Assembly (NCBI GenBank): GCA_018816605.1
Contig: JAHIVS010000536.1
Coordinates: 1 to 29,531, forward strand
Direction: 5' to 3'
DNA from: Pseudomonadota bacterium
GTDB taxonomy: Bacteria; Desulfobacterota; Desulfobacteria; Desulfobacterales; Desulfobacteraceae
Length of the DNA stretch: 29,531 nucleotides
Part shown: positions 7,119-14,527 of the stretch, piece by piece
Position numbering within the stretch: the first letter of the stretch is position 1
Layout: each line of letters opens with the position of its first letter
Notes under the pieces: generated by a model
What the model was told of the DNA's origin: nothing
The model's database searches: none
The model's input: only the letters and a program-made list of their open reading frames with translations
Made by a program: the position numbers and the translations under genes

Positions 7119-9254
7119 TCAGGAGATCTCGGGTATGCCCAGGTCTCCTTTCACGGAGGGTTTTTCGGCCCCATGGGCTTGCACCGCCGTGATGGCGACG
7201 GTGTTCACAATATCGGCAACCAGGCAGCCACGGCTTAAGTCGTTGACCGGTTTGTTCAGCCCCTGGAGAACCGGGCCGATGGCAACGGCACCCGAGGATC
7301 GCTGTACCGCCTTGTAGGTGTTGTTGCCCGTGTTAAGATCCGGAAAAATAAATACCGTGGCTTTCCCTGCCACCGGACTTCCCGGCAGTTTGGTCCTGGC
7401 CACATTGGGTTCAATGGCGGCATCATACTGGATGGGGCCTTCCACAAGCAGGTCTGGTCGGTTTTTACGGACCAGGGCCGTGGCCTCCCGGACTTTATCC
7501 ACATCCTTTCCCTTTCCCGAAGACCCTGTCGAGTAAGACAGCATGGCAATTCTGGGTTCTATGCCGAACATGGCCGCTGTCTCGGCCGAGGTGATGGCGA
7601 TTTCCGAAAGTTCCCTGGCATCCGGGTCCGGATTTATGGCACAGTCTCCATAGGCCAGCACCCGGTCCCACAGGCACATGAAAAACAGACTGGAAACCGG
7701 AGTGGATTTCTGCTTGGCCTTGATGATCTCAAAGGCCGGTTTGATGGTGGCAGCCGTGCTATGGACAGATCCTGACACCATTCCGTCCACATGGTTATGG
7801 TGAACCATCATGGTGCCGAAAAAATTGACATCACAGACAAGATCCCTGGCATTTTCCAATGTGATGCCCTTGTGCTTTCTCAATTCAAAATAGGTTGTGG
7901 TATAAAGATCCAGGAAGGATGAGGTCAGAGGATTTATGATCTCAACCTTCGGCATGCGTAACCCCAGCTGGGCAATTTTCTGTTGTATTTTTTTCTGATC
8001 GCCCAGGAGGGTGATGTCCACAATTCCCCGGCGCAGAAGGGTTTCAGCCGCCAGCAGAATTCGATCTTCCGTTCCTTCGGGAAGCACGATTTTTTTTCTA
8101 TGGGCTCTTGCCCTTTGGATCAGTTTGAACTCGAACATTTTAGGCGTGACAATGGTGCTTTGGGTGGTGATGACCTTTTCTCCCAGACGTTCAATATCGA
8201 TGTGTTGTTCAAATAAGGCCCTGGCCCGGGTAATTTTCCGTTCATCACTGGGCGAGATATCCGAATGAATTTTTTCAACCAGGACCGCTGTTTCAAAGGT
8301 GTCGGCATCTACACTCAGGACAGGCACCATGTCGGAAAATCCTTGGATAAGATCCCAGACGGGTTTTTCCGGTTTGAGCCCGCCGGTGAGAACAATTCCC
8401 GAGATTTTTTCCATGGATGCAGAAGACAGGGCTGCCAGGCAGGCAACAATGATGTCCGCCCTGTCTCCGGGGGTAATCACCAAGGTGCCGTGGGTGATCC
8501 GGGGCAGCATATTCCTCAGCTGCATGGCGGCCACGGTAAAGCTTCTGGCATGCCGGTACATTTGCTTGTGGCCGCATAAAATTTTTGCGTTCAGGGTTTT
8601 GGCCACCTCGGCAAGGGTGGGTTTGGCCAGTACGGCTTCATCGGGTATGGCATAGATCAATTGGTTCCGGACAAGACCGGCGGCTTTAATCCTAAGGATA
8701 ATATCATCCTCGATCTGGGAAGTGACCCGGTTGATGATGGTACCGACAATTTCACACCCTTTTTCAACAAGGGATTCCAGGGTCAGGCTGATGAGTCTGG
8801 CAACCTCATCCATGGGCTTTTGATAGGCATTCGCAACCAATAATACCGGGCAGGACAGGTTCTTAATGATGCTGGCATTGATATCAAATTCAACACTGGT
8901 TGTGGCAGAAACAAAATCGGTTCCTTCGCACAGGATAAAAGCGCAATGGCGCTGGGCATCATTGTATTTTTCAATGATGCGCTCAATGATTTCTCCTTTT
9001 TTTCCGAGGGCAATCAAGCGGTCGGCCTCGGCCTGGGTGATGCCGTACATTTTTTCATAGGGCAGGTTCAGGTTGAACTGGGACGTCATCAGGAGGATAT
9101 CCGGGTCCCTTGGTTTCTGGGAATTCGGGTTGATAATGGGCCGGAAAAAACCGACACAATCCAATTTTCTGAAAAGCATTTCCATTACACCCAGAGCAAT
9201 GGCCGATTTTCCGCTTCCAGATTCAGTAGCCGTTATATAAAGGCCGTTTGACAT
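7119..9254 (-). CDS. pta: Phosphate acetyltransferase, long form
   Basis: 711 residues, close to the 714 of E. coli Pta. The N-terminal domain (about 1-210) is a P-loop, dethiobiotin-synthase-like domain with ESGSGKS at 11-17; unlike in E. coli, the Walker A Lys is kept. A DRTGG-type domain spans about 215-330. The catalytic PTA/PTB domain runs from about 370 to 711 and includes VLPEGTEDR and GPIQYDAAI. The enzyme interconverts acetyl-CoA plus phosphate with acetyl phosphate plus CoA in the cytoplasm, linking acetate or lactate metabolism to ATP via acetate kinase. ackA is not adjacent inside the window. The ATG at 9254 has AAGGA upstream. A TATAAT-like element lies at 9276-9281 on this strand, but no -35 is evident. 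Confidence 0.96.
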   Translation of the reverse strand: MSNGLYITATESGSGKSAIALGVMEMLFRKLDCVGFFRPIINPNSQKPRDPDILLMTSQFNLNLPYEKMYGITQAEADRLIALGKKGEIIERIIEKYNDAQRHCAFILCEGTDFVSATTSVEFDINASIIKNLSCPVLLVANAYQKPMDEVARLISLTLESLVEKGCEIVGTIINRVTSQIEDDIILRIKAAGLVRNQLIYAIPDEAVLAKPTLAEVAKTLNAKILCGHKQMYRHARSFTVAAMQLRNMLPRITHGTLVITPGDRADIIVACLAALSSASMEKISGIVLTGGLKPEKPVWDLIQGFSDMVPVLSVDADTFETAVLVEKIHSDISPSDERKITRARALFEQHIDIERLGEKVITTQSTIVTPKMFEFKLIQRARAHRKKIVLPEGTEDRILLAAETLLRRGIVDITLLGDQKKIQQKIAQLGLRMPKVEIINPLTSSFLDLYTTTYFELRKHKGITLENARDLVCDVNFFGTMMVHHNHVDGMVSGSVHSTAATIKPAFEIIKAKQKSTPVSSLFFMCLWDRVLAYGDCAINPDPDARELSEIAITSAETAAMFGIEPRIAMLSYSTGSSGKGKDVDKVREATALVRKNRPDLLVEGPIQYDAAIEPNVARTKLPGSPVAGKATVFIFPDLNTGNNTYKAVQRSSGAVAIGPVLQGLNKPVNDLSRGCLVADIVNTVAITAVQAHGAEKPSVKGDLGIPEIS

Positions 9255-9406
9255 TTGTTGTTTCCTTATGATTCAATTATACAAATAGGAGTGGTGGCGG
9301 GTTGTTAATACCCCATGTTCTTCAGGGATGGTATAAGAATAGGGCTAAAATATCAATTCTTTTTGCCCAGGAGCGCTGCCAAAAGCGGTTGCCATGGAAT
9401 AAAAGA

Positions 9407-9435
9407 TTGTGAACCTGTCATGAATAGGGGATAAT
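9407..9435 (+). promoter_or_regulatory. Candidate promoter for the GAF-PP2C phosphatase gene
   Basis: TTGTGA (9407-9412) is followed after exactly 17 bases by GATAAT (9430-9435, 5 of 6 matches to consensus). Transcription would start near 9442, leaving a leader of about 36 bases with the AGGTGG ribosome site at 9462-9467. It faces away from pta. Confidence 0.55.
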
Positions 9436-9477
9436 CGGATAAAAAAAAAGAACCAATATCCAGGTGGGGTGCTCTCA

Positions 9478-10827
9478 ATGGAGCTGTTGATAAAGGCGCT
9501 TGAAAAAGAAAATCGGTTTTTAAGGCAGGAGAACAGTGCTTACAAGGCTCAGGGTCAGCTCTTTGAGCGGTTGCTGGAAATGGCCGGGGCTGCGGCTGAA
9601 CAGAAAATGCTTAAGGTTTCCATGCTCAAAACCCTTGAAGTGACCGTCCTGTTGTCAGGGGCTAAAATGGGCAGCCTTTTTTTATTGAACCCGGAAGGGG
9701 TGGTGACAGAAAGCCTTCTCACCCGGGGAGAGGTCAGTCCGGGGTTGCGGTCGCAACTTGTGGGATCTGTTCTGGACAAGGGACTTGCCGGGTGGGTTCG
9801 TGTCCATCAAAAGGTGGGGGTGATAAAAGACACCCAAACGGATACCCGATGGCTGTCCCTTCCGCAAGAACCTTACACGGTCCGGTCTGCTGTGGCTGTC
9901 CCCATTATGAAACGCAATCGTTTGTTCGGTATTGTTACTCTGATGCACCCCTTGCCCGATCATTTTAGCAGGGAAGCAATTGAGATTGTGCAGGTTGCCG
10001 CAGGCCACATGGCCCTGGCTGTTGAAAGTGCGCAATTGTATCTCAAATTGGACGAGTTGAAGCGTATCCGTCAACATGCCATGGAAAAAGATCTCAAGCT
10101 GGCAAGGGCAGTCCAGGAAAGTTTTCTGCCAACCCGGGTACCCGGGATAGACGGGTATTCTTTTGCTGCCAGGAATCGCCCTGCCCTTGAAGTGGGGGGG
10201 GATTTTTATCAGTTTTTCCATTTTTCTGGAGGCAGACTCGGTGTGGCTATCGGGGATGTTTCGGGCAAGGGTATTGCTGCCTCGCTTTTCATGGCAAGGT
10301 TCACCAGTGATCTTGGGTATTATGCTTCCCAGTATACAGATCCCGGAAGACTTTTCTCAAAAATCAACCGGCAGCTTTGTTATAGAGCAAAGCAGGGAAT
10401 GTTTGTCACCCTGGTCTATATGCTTTTGGACATCCCAAGCGGACAGGTTTGTTTTGCCAATGCCGGACATATTTCGCCGGTTTATGTGGATAAAAACGGG
10501 GTTCGGATTCTTGGCAATTATCATGCAAAAGGCCCTCCCCTGGGAGTCTTCCCGGAGGCTGCCTATGGTCAGGACACCTTTGTTCTAAAGGAGGACGGTA
10601 TGGTCCTTATGTGTACCGACGGCATTACCGAGGCCAAAAATTCTGACCGAAGTCTCTATGGGTTTAATCGTCTTAAAAAAGTGATCAAAGCCTATTCCTC
10701 AGACCCAGTCCTTCTTGTTCAGCAGATCGTCGCGTCCGTGGACATTTTTTCAAAAGATCAGGGGCAAAGTGATGATGTTACCCTGGTCTGTTTTAAAAAA
10801 GAAGCATCTGGGCCACGGTTTCCTTGA
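9478..10827 (+). CDS. GAF-domain SpoIIE/RsbU-type protein phosphatase
   Basis: 449 residues from the ATG at 9478, with AGGTGG ten bases upstream; a GTG at 9469 is a less likely start. A short coiled coil (about 1-30) precedes a GAF sensor domain (about 40-190). A second coiled linker leads into a PP2C-like SpoIIE domain (about 215-445). The metal-binding aspartates are visible in VGGDFYQ (Asp242), IGDVSGKG (Asp260), CTDGITEA (Asp381) and SDDVTLV (Asp432/433). By family knowledge such proteins dephosphorylate an anti-sigma-factor antagonist in a partner-switching pathway. No antagonist or anti-sigma kinase gene is adjacent, so the target is unknown. No membrane segment is seen. The 3' end overlaps the convergent YkgJ-type gene by 35 bases. 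Confidence 0.93.
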   Translation: MELLIKALEKENRFLRQENSAYKAQGQLFERLLEMAGAAAEQKMLKVSMLKTLEVTVLLSGAKMGSLFLLNPEGVVTESLLTRGEVSPGLRSQLVGSVLDKGLAGWVRVHQKVGVIKDTQTDTRWLSLPQEPYTVRSAVAVPIMKRNRLFGIVTLMHPLPDHFSREAIEIVQVAAGHMALAVESAQLYLKLDELKRIRQHAMEKDLKLARAVQESFLPTRVPGIDGYSFAARNRPALEVGGDFYQFFHFSGGRLGVAIGDVSGKGIAASLFMARFTSDLGYYASQYTDPGRLFSKINRQLCYRAKQGMFVTLVYMLLDIPSGQVCFANAGHISPVYVDKNGVRILGNYHAKGPPLGVFPEAAYGQDTFVLKEDGMVLMCTDGITEAKNSDRSLYGFNRLKKVIKAYSSDPVLLVQQIVASVDIFSKDQGQSDDVTLVCFKKEASGPRFP

Positions 10828-11344
10828 TTTTTCCAGCAGCACCGGTTGATTGTCGGAATTGGGTTTCGACCCGGGCCATTTGGTGGTAAAAAGGAGTCCG
10901 GTCAAAGGGAATATAGGGGGTTTTGTCAAAATGCCCCGCCCGGCATCCCGGTCCTTTAAGGGGGATTGCTCCGGGTGGCTTCAACTCGTGGGGCAGACCG
11001 TGGAGTCTGCATATCATGGGGCGGAAGGCATATACCAGGCAACGGCCGTCTTGGTTCAGGGGGCAGATTATTTTCAATGAAATGGGCGGCGTGGCATCTG
11101 GAAATGTTTTGTCATAATACTTCCTGGCCCTGGTAAGGGCCACCGCTTTTATATCCGGTGCCAATTGTTCAAATCCATGGAGGAGAAAGGCTTTTTCAAC
11201 AAAGGTGTGATGGAAAAACAAGGAACGGCAACAATTGTCTTCACACCCGTTACACACAAACCCATAACGGGATGCAGTTTTGTCCCAGGCCCTGTCCATG
11301 GTCTTGTAAATACTGGAAAGCAGTCCAAATTGAGCGGATGTCAT
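10793..11344 (-). CDS. YkgJ-type cysteine-cluster protein (second copy)
   Basis: 183 residues of the YkgJ/UPF0153 metal-chelating family. The N-terminal CxxCxxxCC cluster is Cys31, Cys34, Cys38 and Cys39. The core has Cys94 in ICPLN, Cys102 in RCLVYAFRP and Cys112 in ICRLHG, with a further Cys134. It is likely cytoplasmic and of unknown function. It starts four bases after the dgt stop codon on the same strand, so the two genes form an operon. Its end runs 35 bases into the end of the convergent phosphatase gene. It differs clearly in length and sequence from the family member at 990-1733, so this is not a recent duplication. Confidence 0.85.
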   Translation of the reverse strand: MTSAQFGLLSSIYKTMDRAWDKTASRYGFVCNGCEDNCCRSLFFHHTFVEKAFLLHGFEQLAPDIKAVALTRARKYYDKTFPDATPPISLKIICPLNQDGRCLVYAFRPMICRLHGLPHELKPPGAIPLKGPGCRAGHFDKTPYIPFDRTPFYHQMARVETQFRQSTGAAGKIKETVAQMLLF

Positions 11345-11348
11345 GGAC

Positions 11349-12446
11349 TTATACCAGGGGGTTGGGGAAAAATAGTTTGGTATACAATGTCAGTGCATAC
11401 CGGTCCGTCATACTGGCAATTACGTCGCAAACAGATCGTTTCAGGGTGTTTTTACCCGAATCCCAGGGGGCCATTTCCATTTTTTCCAATTCTTTTTGTA
11501 AGCGTTCCGGGTTCTCAATAAAATATTGGTAAAGGCCCATGATTACTTTTTTAGCCTTTATAAATTCATTGTGGACGGCAGGGGAACGATAGACTTTGTC
11601 ATAGAGAAATTTTCGCAGAAGGGTCATGGCGTGGAAGGCATCTTTGCCCATATCCAGAACAAATTTGCCATTTCGGGGTCCAGAGTTGTAAACCAGATAT
11701 TCGATCATGTTGCTGGCCCGTTCGGAATGGGTATTCCCCAATGTCTGAAGGCAGACAGCCGGCACATCCTCTTTGGAGATGACCTTTCCCCTGAGGGCAT
11801 CGTCCAGGTCATGGTTCAGATAGGCAATGATATCGGCCACCCTTACGACTCTGCCTTCGACCGTGACGGCGGTTTCTCCGGCAGTGGCAGGAATAATGTT
11901 GCCAAAACCCTTGGAATGTTTTAGGATTCCGTCCCTGACTTGGCGGGTGAGGTTCAGGCCCCGGCCTTTGTTTTCAAGCACATCCACTACCCTTAGGCTC
12001 TGGTCTGAATGGGAAAAATGGGAGGAGTGGACCTCGACCAGGGCTGTTTCTCCGCCATGTCCAAAGGGTGTGTGTCCCAGATCATGACCCAGGGCAATGG
12101 CTTCGGCCAGATCCTCATTCAGGCGCATGGCCCTAGAAATATTCCGGGCAATTTCAGAGACCTCCAGGGTGTGGGTCAGCCGGGTTCTGTAGTGGTCGCC
12201 CAAGGGGGATAAAAAAACTTGGGTTTTATATTTAAGACGCCGGAAAGAATTTGAATATACAATTCTGTCCCGATCCAGTTGAAAGGGTGTCCTAATATTA
12301 CAGATGTTTTTTTCGGCATCACGTCTGGTTGCCTTGGTGCTGGGGGTCCCATGTGCCGACAGAAAATTTTGCTCTCGCTGTTGGAAAAGTTCTCTGATAC
12401 AGAGAGCGTCTTTAAGGGGTGTCACTTTTTTTTCTAATGCTTTCAT
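11349..12446 (-). CDS. dgt: Deoxyguanosinetriphosphate triphosphohydrolase-like protein
   Basis: 365 residues of the dGTPase branch of the HD superfamily. An N-terminal DRDRIVYSNSFRRLKYKTQVF segment (from about residue 58) precedes the metal site: His92 (RLTHTLEV), His121-Asp122 (LGHDLGHTPFGH), with His125 and His130, and Asp205 (VADIIAYLNHDLDDA). All HD residues are intact. By family knowledge the protein hydrolyses dNTPs, often dGTP, to deoxynucleoside and triphosphate, and may adjust dNTP pools or limit phage replication. The length fits the shorter dGTPase type 2 proteins rather than the 505-residue E. coli enzyme. The ATG at 12446 lacks an obvious Shine-Dalgarno site. It is divergent from the deaminase gene and upstream of the second YkgJ gene. 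Confidence 0.92.
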   Translation of the reverse strand: MKALEKKVTPLKDALCIRELFQQREQNFLSAHGTPSTKATRRDAEKNICNIRTPFQLDRDRIVYSNSFRRLKYKTQVFLSPLGDHYRTRLTHTLEVSEIARNISRAMRLNEDLAEAIALGHDLGHTPFGHGGETALVEVHSSHFSHSDQSLRVVDVLENKGRGLNLTRQVRDGILKHSKGFGNIIPATAGETAVTVEGRVVRVADIIAYLNHDLDDALRGKVISKEDVPAVCLQTLGNTHSERASNMIEYLVYNSGPRNGKFVLDMGKDAFHAMTLLRKFLYDKVYRSPAVHNEFIKAKKVIMGLYQYFIENPERLQKELEKMEMAPWDSGKNTLKRSVCDVIASMTDRYALTLYTKLFFPNPLV

Positions 12447-12619
12447 AAATTCATCATTGAATATTTATTAAGTTCCGAATACCATACAATACTTTGGGAA
12501 AAAAGCAAGCAAGTCCTCCTATCCGTAATATTTGTTCTTCGGGGAAAAAAGGAGGGGTAAAACAAACTTCAGTATTATGGAAAAAGGATGGGAGCCGTAT
12601 TTTGTCAAAGGAATACTTC

Positions 12620-13129
12620 ATGGAACTGGCCTTGAACCAGGCTAAATTAGCATTTGCAAAAGGGGAGTTCCCCGTAGGGTGCGTAATTGTCCAGGGGCAG
12701 GAGGTGGTCGCAAGCGGAGCCCGAAAGGGAACAGCCCCGGGTAAGGTTTTTGTCAGTGAGATTGACCATGCGGAAATAAGGGCATTGAAGTCTTTGGAAA
12801 CCCTTGGCCCGGAATTTGTGCCGGAAGAATCCATCATTTACTGCACCATGGAGCCGTGCTTGATGTGTTTTGCGGCCATTATTTTGGCCGGGATAAAAAA
12901 AATAGTTTTTGCCTACGAAGATCCCATGGGCGGGGGCACCACCTGTGACCTGTCTTTGATGCCACCCCTGTACAAAAATGCAAAAATAGAGATCATATCC
13001 GGGGTGCTCCGAGAAAAAAGTCTTGATCTTTTTTATGATTTTTTTAATAAAGAGGATAATCTCTATTGGAAAGACAGTTTTTTGGAAACATATACACTGG
13101 AACAAAAGCGTTCGTCACCGGAGAAATAA
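12620..13129 (+). CDS. TadA-like nucleoside/nucleotide deaminase
   Basis: 169 residues from the ATG at 12620, which has AAGGA seven bases upstream. A TTG at 12602 with GGGAG at 12590-12594 would add six residues and is a real alternative. The fold is the cytidine-deaminase superfamily: zinc ligands His50 in HAEIRAL, then Cys80 and Cys83 in PCLMC, with the catalytic Glu52. The C-terminal part (PMGGGTTCDLSLM, then a long helical tail) resembles TadA and guanine-deaminase relatives but is not a plain match to TadA. The substrate could be tRNA adenosine-34 or a free base or nucleotide, so I leave the symbol blank. It lies next to dgt (divergent) and upstream of infC, where thrS sits in enterobacteria. 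Confidence 0.82.
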   Translation: MELALNQAKLAFAKGEFPVGCVIVQGQEVVASGARKGTAPGKVFVSEIDHAEIRALKSLETLGPEFVPEESIIYCTMEPCLMCFAAIILAGIKKIVFAYEDPMGGGTTCDLSLMPPLYKNAKIEIISGVLREKSLDLFYDFFNKEDNLYWKDSFLETYTLEQKRSSPEK

Positions 13130-13136
13130 ATAACAC

Positions 13137-13165
13137 TTGCATTTCCCATGGCAAGCCGTTATAAT
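13137..13165 (+). promoter_or_regulatory. Strong sigma-70 promoter for the infC operon
   Basis: TTGCAT (13137-13142), a spacer of exactly 17 bases, and a perfect TATAAT (13160-13165). Predicted start near 13172, giving a leader of about 55-65 bases before infC. It begins eight bases after the deaminase stop codon, so the infC-rpmI-rplT-pheST unit has its own promoter. Confidence 0.8.
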
Positions 13166-13228
13166 CACAAGGTTATACTTAATTGAGCTATTGGTGAATA
13201 CTACGGAGGCGTGCTAAAAGCGGGAGGC

Positions 13229-13762
13229 GTGAAAATAACTACTAAACGAGGACGACAGGATCAGACAATCGTGAACAAGGGGATCAGGGCCAGTGAGGTG
13301 CGTGTGATTGGTTCTGACGGCGAACAGATAGGGGTTTTGCCCATTTCAGAGGCATTGAAGATAGCCGAAGGTGAGAATCTGGATTTGGTTGAAGTATCTC
13401 CGGACGCAAATCCGCCTGTTTGTAAGATTATGGATCATGGAAAGTTTAAGTATGAGCTTACCAAGAAAAAACAGGAGACCCGGAAAAAGCAAAAAGGTTC
13501 TCAGATTAAAGAGATAAAAGTTCGTCCCAAAACAGATGACCATGATCTTGAAACCAAGGTCCGGCATATTGAAAAATTTATCAGCAAGAATGATAAAGTC
13601 AAAATAACATTGGTTTTCCGCGGGCGGGAGTTCATGCTCAGAGAACAGGCCAATGCTGTCTTGGAGAAGATTGTCGCCCTGACCCAGGAGTTTACAGTGG
13701 TTGAGCAGACCCCAAGATTTGAAGGACGGGTCATGACCATGTTGCTCGGGCCAAAAAGCTAG
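13229..13762 (+). CDS. infC: Translation initiation factor IF-3
   Basis: About 175-183 residues depending on the start. The IF3 N-domain begins at TIVNKGIRASEVRVIG. The linker is Lys-rich (KKKQETRKKQKGSQIKEIK), and the C-domain holds RPKTDDHDLETKVRH and REFMLREQ. IF3 binds the 30S subunit, keeps subunits apart and rejects wrong start codons. The start is uncertain. GTG 13211 and GTG 13229 each lie one base after a GGAGG, which is too close for normal use. ATA 13235 is seven bases after GGGAGG (13222-13227), the ideal spacing, and E. coli infC also uses a rare start (AUU) for autoregulation. I annotate from GTG 13229 as a compromise. It heads the operon with rpmI, rplT and pheST. Confidence 0.93.
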   Translation: MKITTKRGRQDQTIVNKGIRASEVRVIGSDGEQIGVLPISEALKIAEGENLDLVEVSPDANPPVCKIMDHGKFKYELTKKKQETRKKQKGSQIKEIKVRPKTDDHDLETKVRHIEKFISKNDKVKITLVFRGREFMLREQANAVLEKIVALTQEFTVVEQTPRFEGRVMTMLLGPKS

Positions 13763-13802
13763 CGTCCGTTTTCTTTAGTTTAAATTAGCAAATTGATTGA
13801 AA

Positions 13803-13855
13803 TACATTACCTAATGTATGGTGGTATATCATTATATACCACCTTCTATTTTTTT
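13803..13855 (+). terminator. Terminator/attenuator-like double hairpin between infC and rpmI
   Basis: Two hairpins stand side by side. The first is TACATTA (13803-13809)/TAATGTA (13812-13818) with a two-base gap. The second is a perfect 10-bp stem, GGTGGTATAT (13820-13829)/ATATACCACC (13834-13843), with a four-base loop, followed by a T-rich run at 13844-13855. The second has the form of an intrinsic terminator. As it lies between infC and the two ribosomal protein genes, it may lower downstream expression or act as an attenuator, for example under L20 control as known in other bacteria. The link to L20 is inference. Confidence 0.75.
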
Positions 13856-13883
13856 AGTAAATTGCAACACAGGAGAGGTTACC

Positions 13884-14081
13884 ATGCCTAAAATTAAAAC
13901 ATGTAGGGCGGCAGCAAAGCGGTTCAAAAAAACAGGATCCGGAAAATACAAGTTCCGTAAATCCCATGCAAGTCATATCCTGACAAAAAAAACCACCAAG
14001 AGAAAACGGTCTTTGCGCCAGGTTCAAATGGTTGATGCGTCTAATATGAAAGAGGTCAGACGGTTGCTGCCAAATGGCTAA
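13884..14081 (+). CDS. rpmI: 50S ribosomal protein L35
   Basis: 65 residues beginning [20 protein letters not shown], the typical L35 start, with the basic [12 protein letters not shown] core and the usual RRLLP end. The ATG at 13884 follows AGGAGAGG by five bases; a reading frame from 13818 would begin inside the hairpin and is rejected. It is a small, highly basic structural protein of the large subunit. It stands between infC and rplT, the conserved order. Confidence 0.97.
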   Translation: MPKIKTCRAAAKRFKKTGSGKYKFRKSHASHILTKKTTKRKRSLRQVQMVDASNMKEVRRLLPNG

Positions 14082-14156
14082 ATTTTTTTCCGGATTGCCC
14101 CAATGGATGGGAAAAACTGATTCGGGATTACAAGATATAGTAAGGAGTTAGAGGGA

Positions 14157-14510
14157 ATGAGAGTAAAAAGAGGATTTAAAGCAAATCGACGCAGAAATAA
14201 GGTTCTAAAGCTTGCAAAGGGGTTTAGGGGCGGTAGGAGCAAATTATACAGAACGGCTGCCGATGCGGTCGATAAGGCATTGATGTATGCCTACCGTGAC
14301 AGACGCGTCCGGAAAAGAGAATTTAGAAGCCTGTGGATCGTCAGAATCAATGCTGCTGCCAGGATGAATGATCTATCCTATTCAAAATTTATGACAGGTC
14401 TTAAGCTGGCCGGTTGTGAGCTGGACCGTAAAGTTTTGGCAGATCTTGCCGTTTGTGATCCTGCAGGTTTCTCCCAGTTGGCATCCCAGGCGACTGCACG
14501 ACTAAATTAG
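14157..14510 (+). CDS. rplT: 50S ribosomal protein L20
   Basis: 117 residues, full length, starting [20 protein letters not shown]. The basic N-terminal extension and the core [21 protein letters not shown] are characteristic of L20. By family knowledge it binds 23S rRNA early in 50S assembly, and in E. coli and Bacillus it represses its own operon by binding the mRNA. The ATG at 14157 has AAGGAG (about 14142-14147) upstream. It is 75 bases after rpmI and 17 bases before pheS. Confidence 0.97.
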   Translation: MRVKRGFKANRRRNKVLKLAKGFRGGRSKLYRTAADAVDKALMYAYRDRRVRKREFRSLWIVRINAAARMNDLSYSKFMTGLKLAGCELDRKVLADLAVCDPAGFSQLASQATARLN

Positions 14511-14527
14511 ACCAAACCGGGGGTATT

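Noticed and set aside
11349..13129. dgt plus nucleotide deaminase as an anti-phage nucleotide-depletion system
   Set aside because: dGTPase and deaminase relatives do occur in phage defence, but here they are divergent, look like housekeeping family members and have no other defence genes nearby.
13818..13883. Longer start for rpmI
   Set aside because: It would begin within the terminator hairpin; MPKIKT at 13884 with a strong ribosome site is the standard L35 start.
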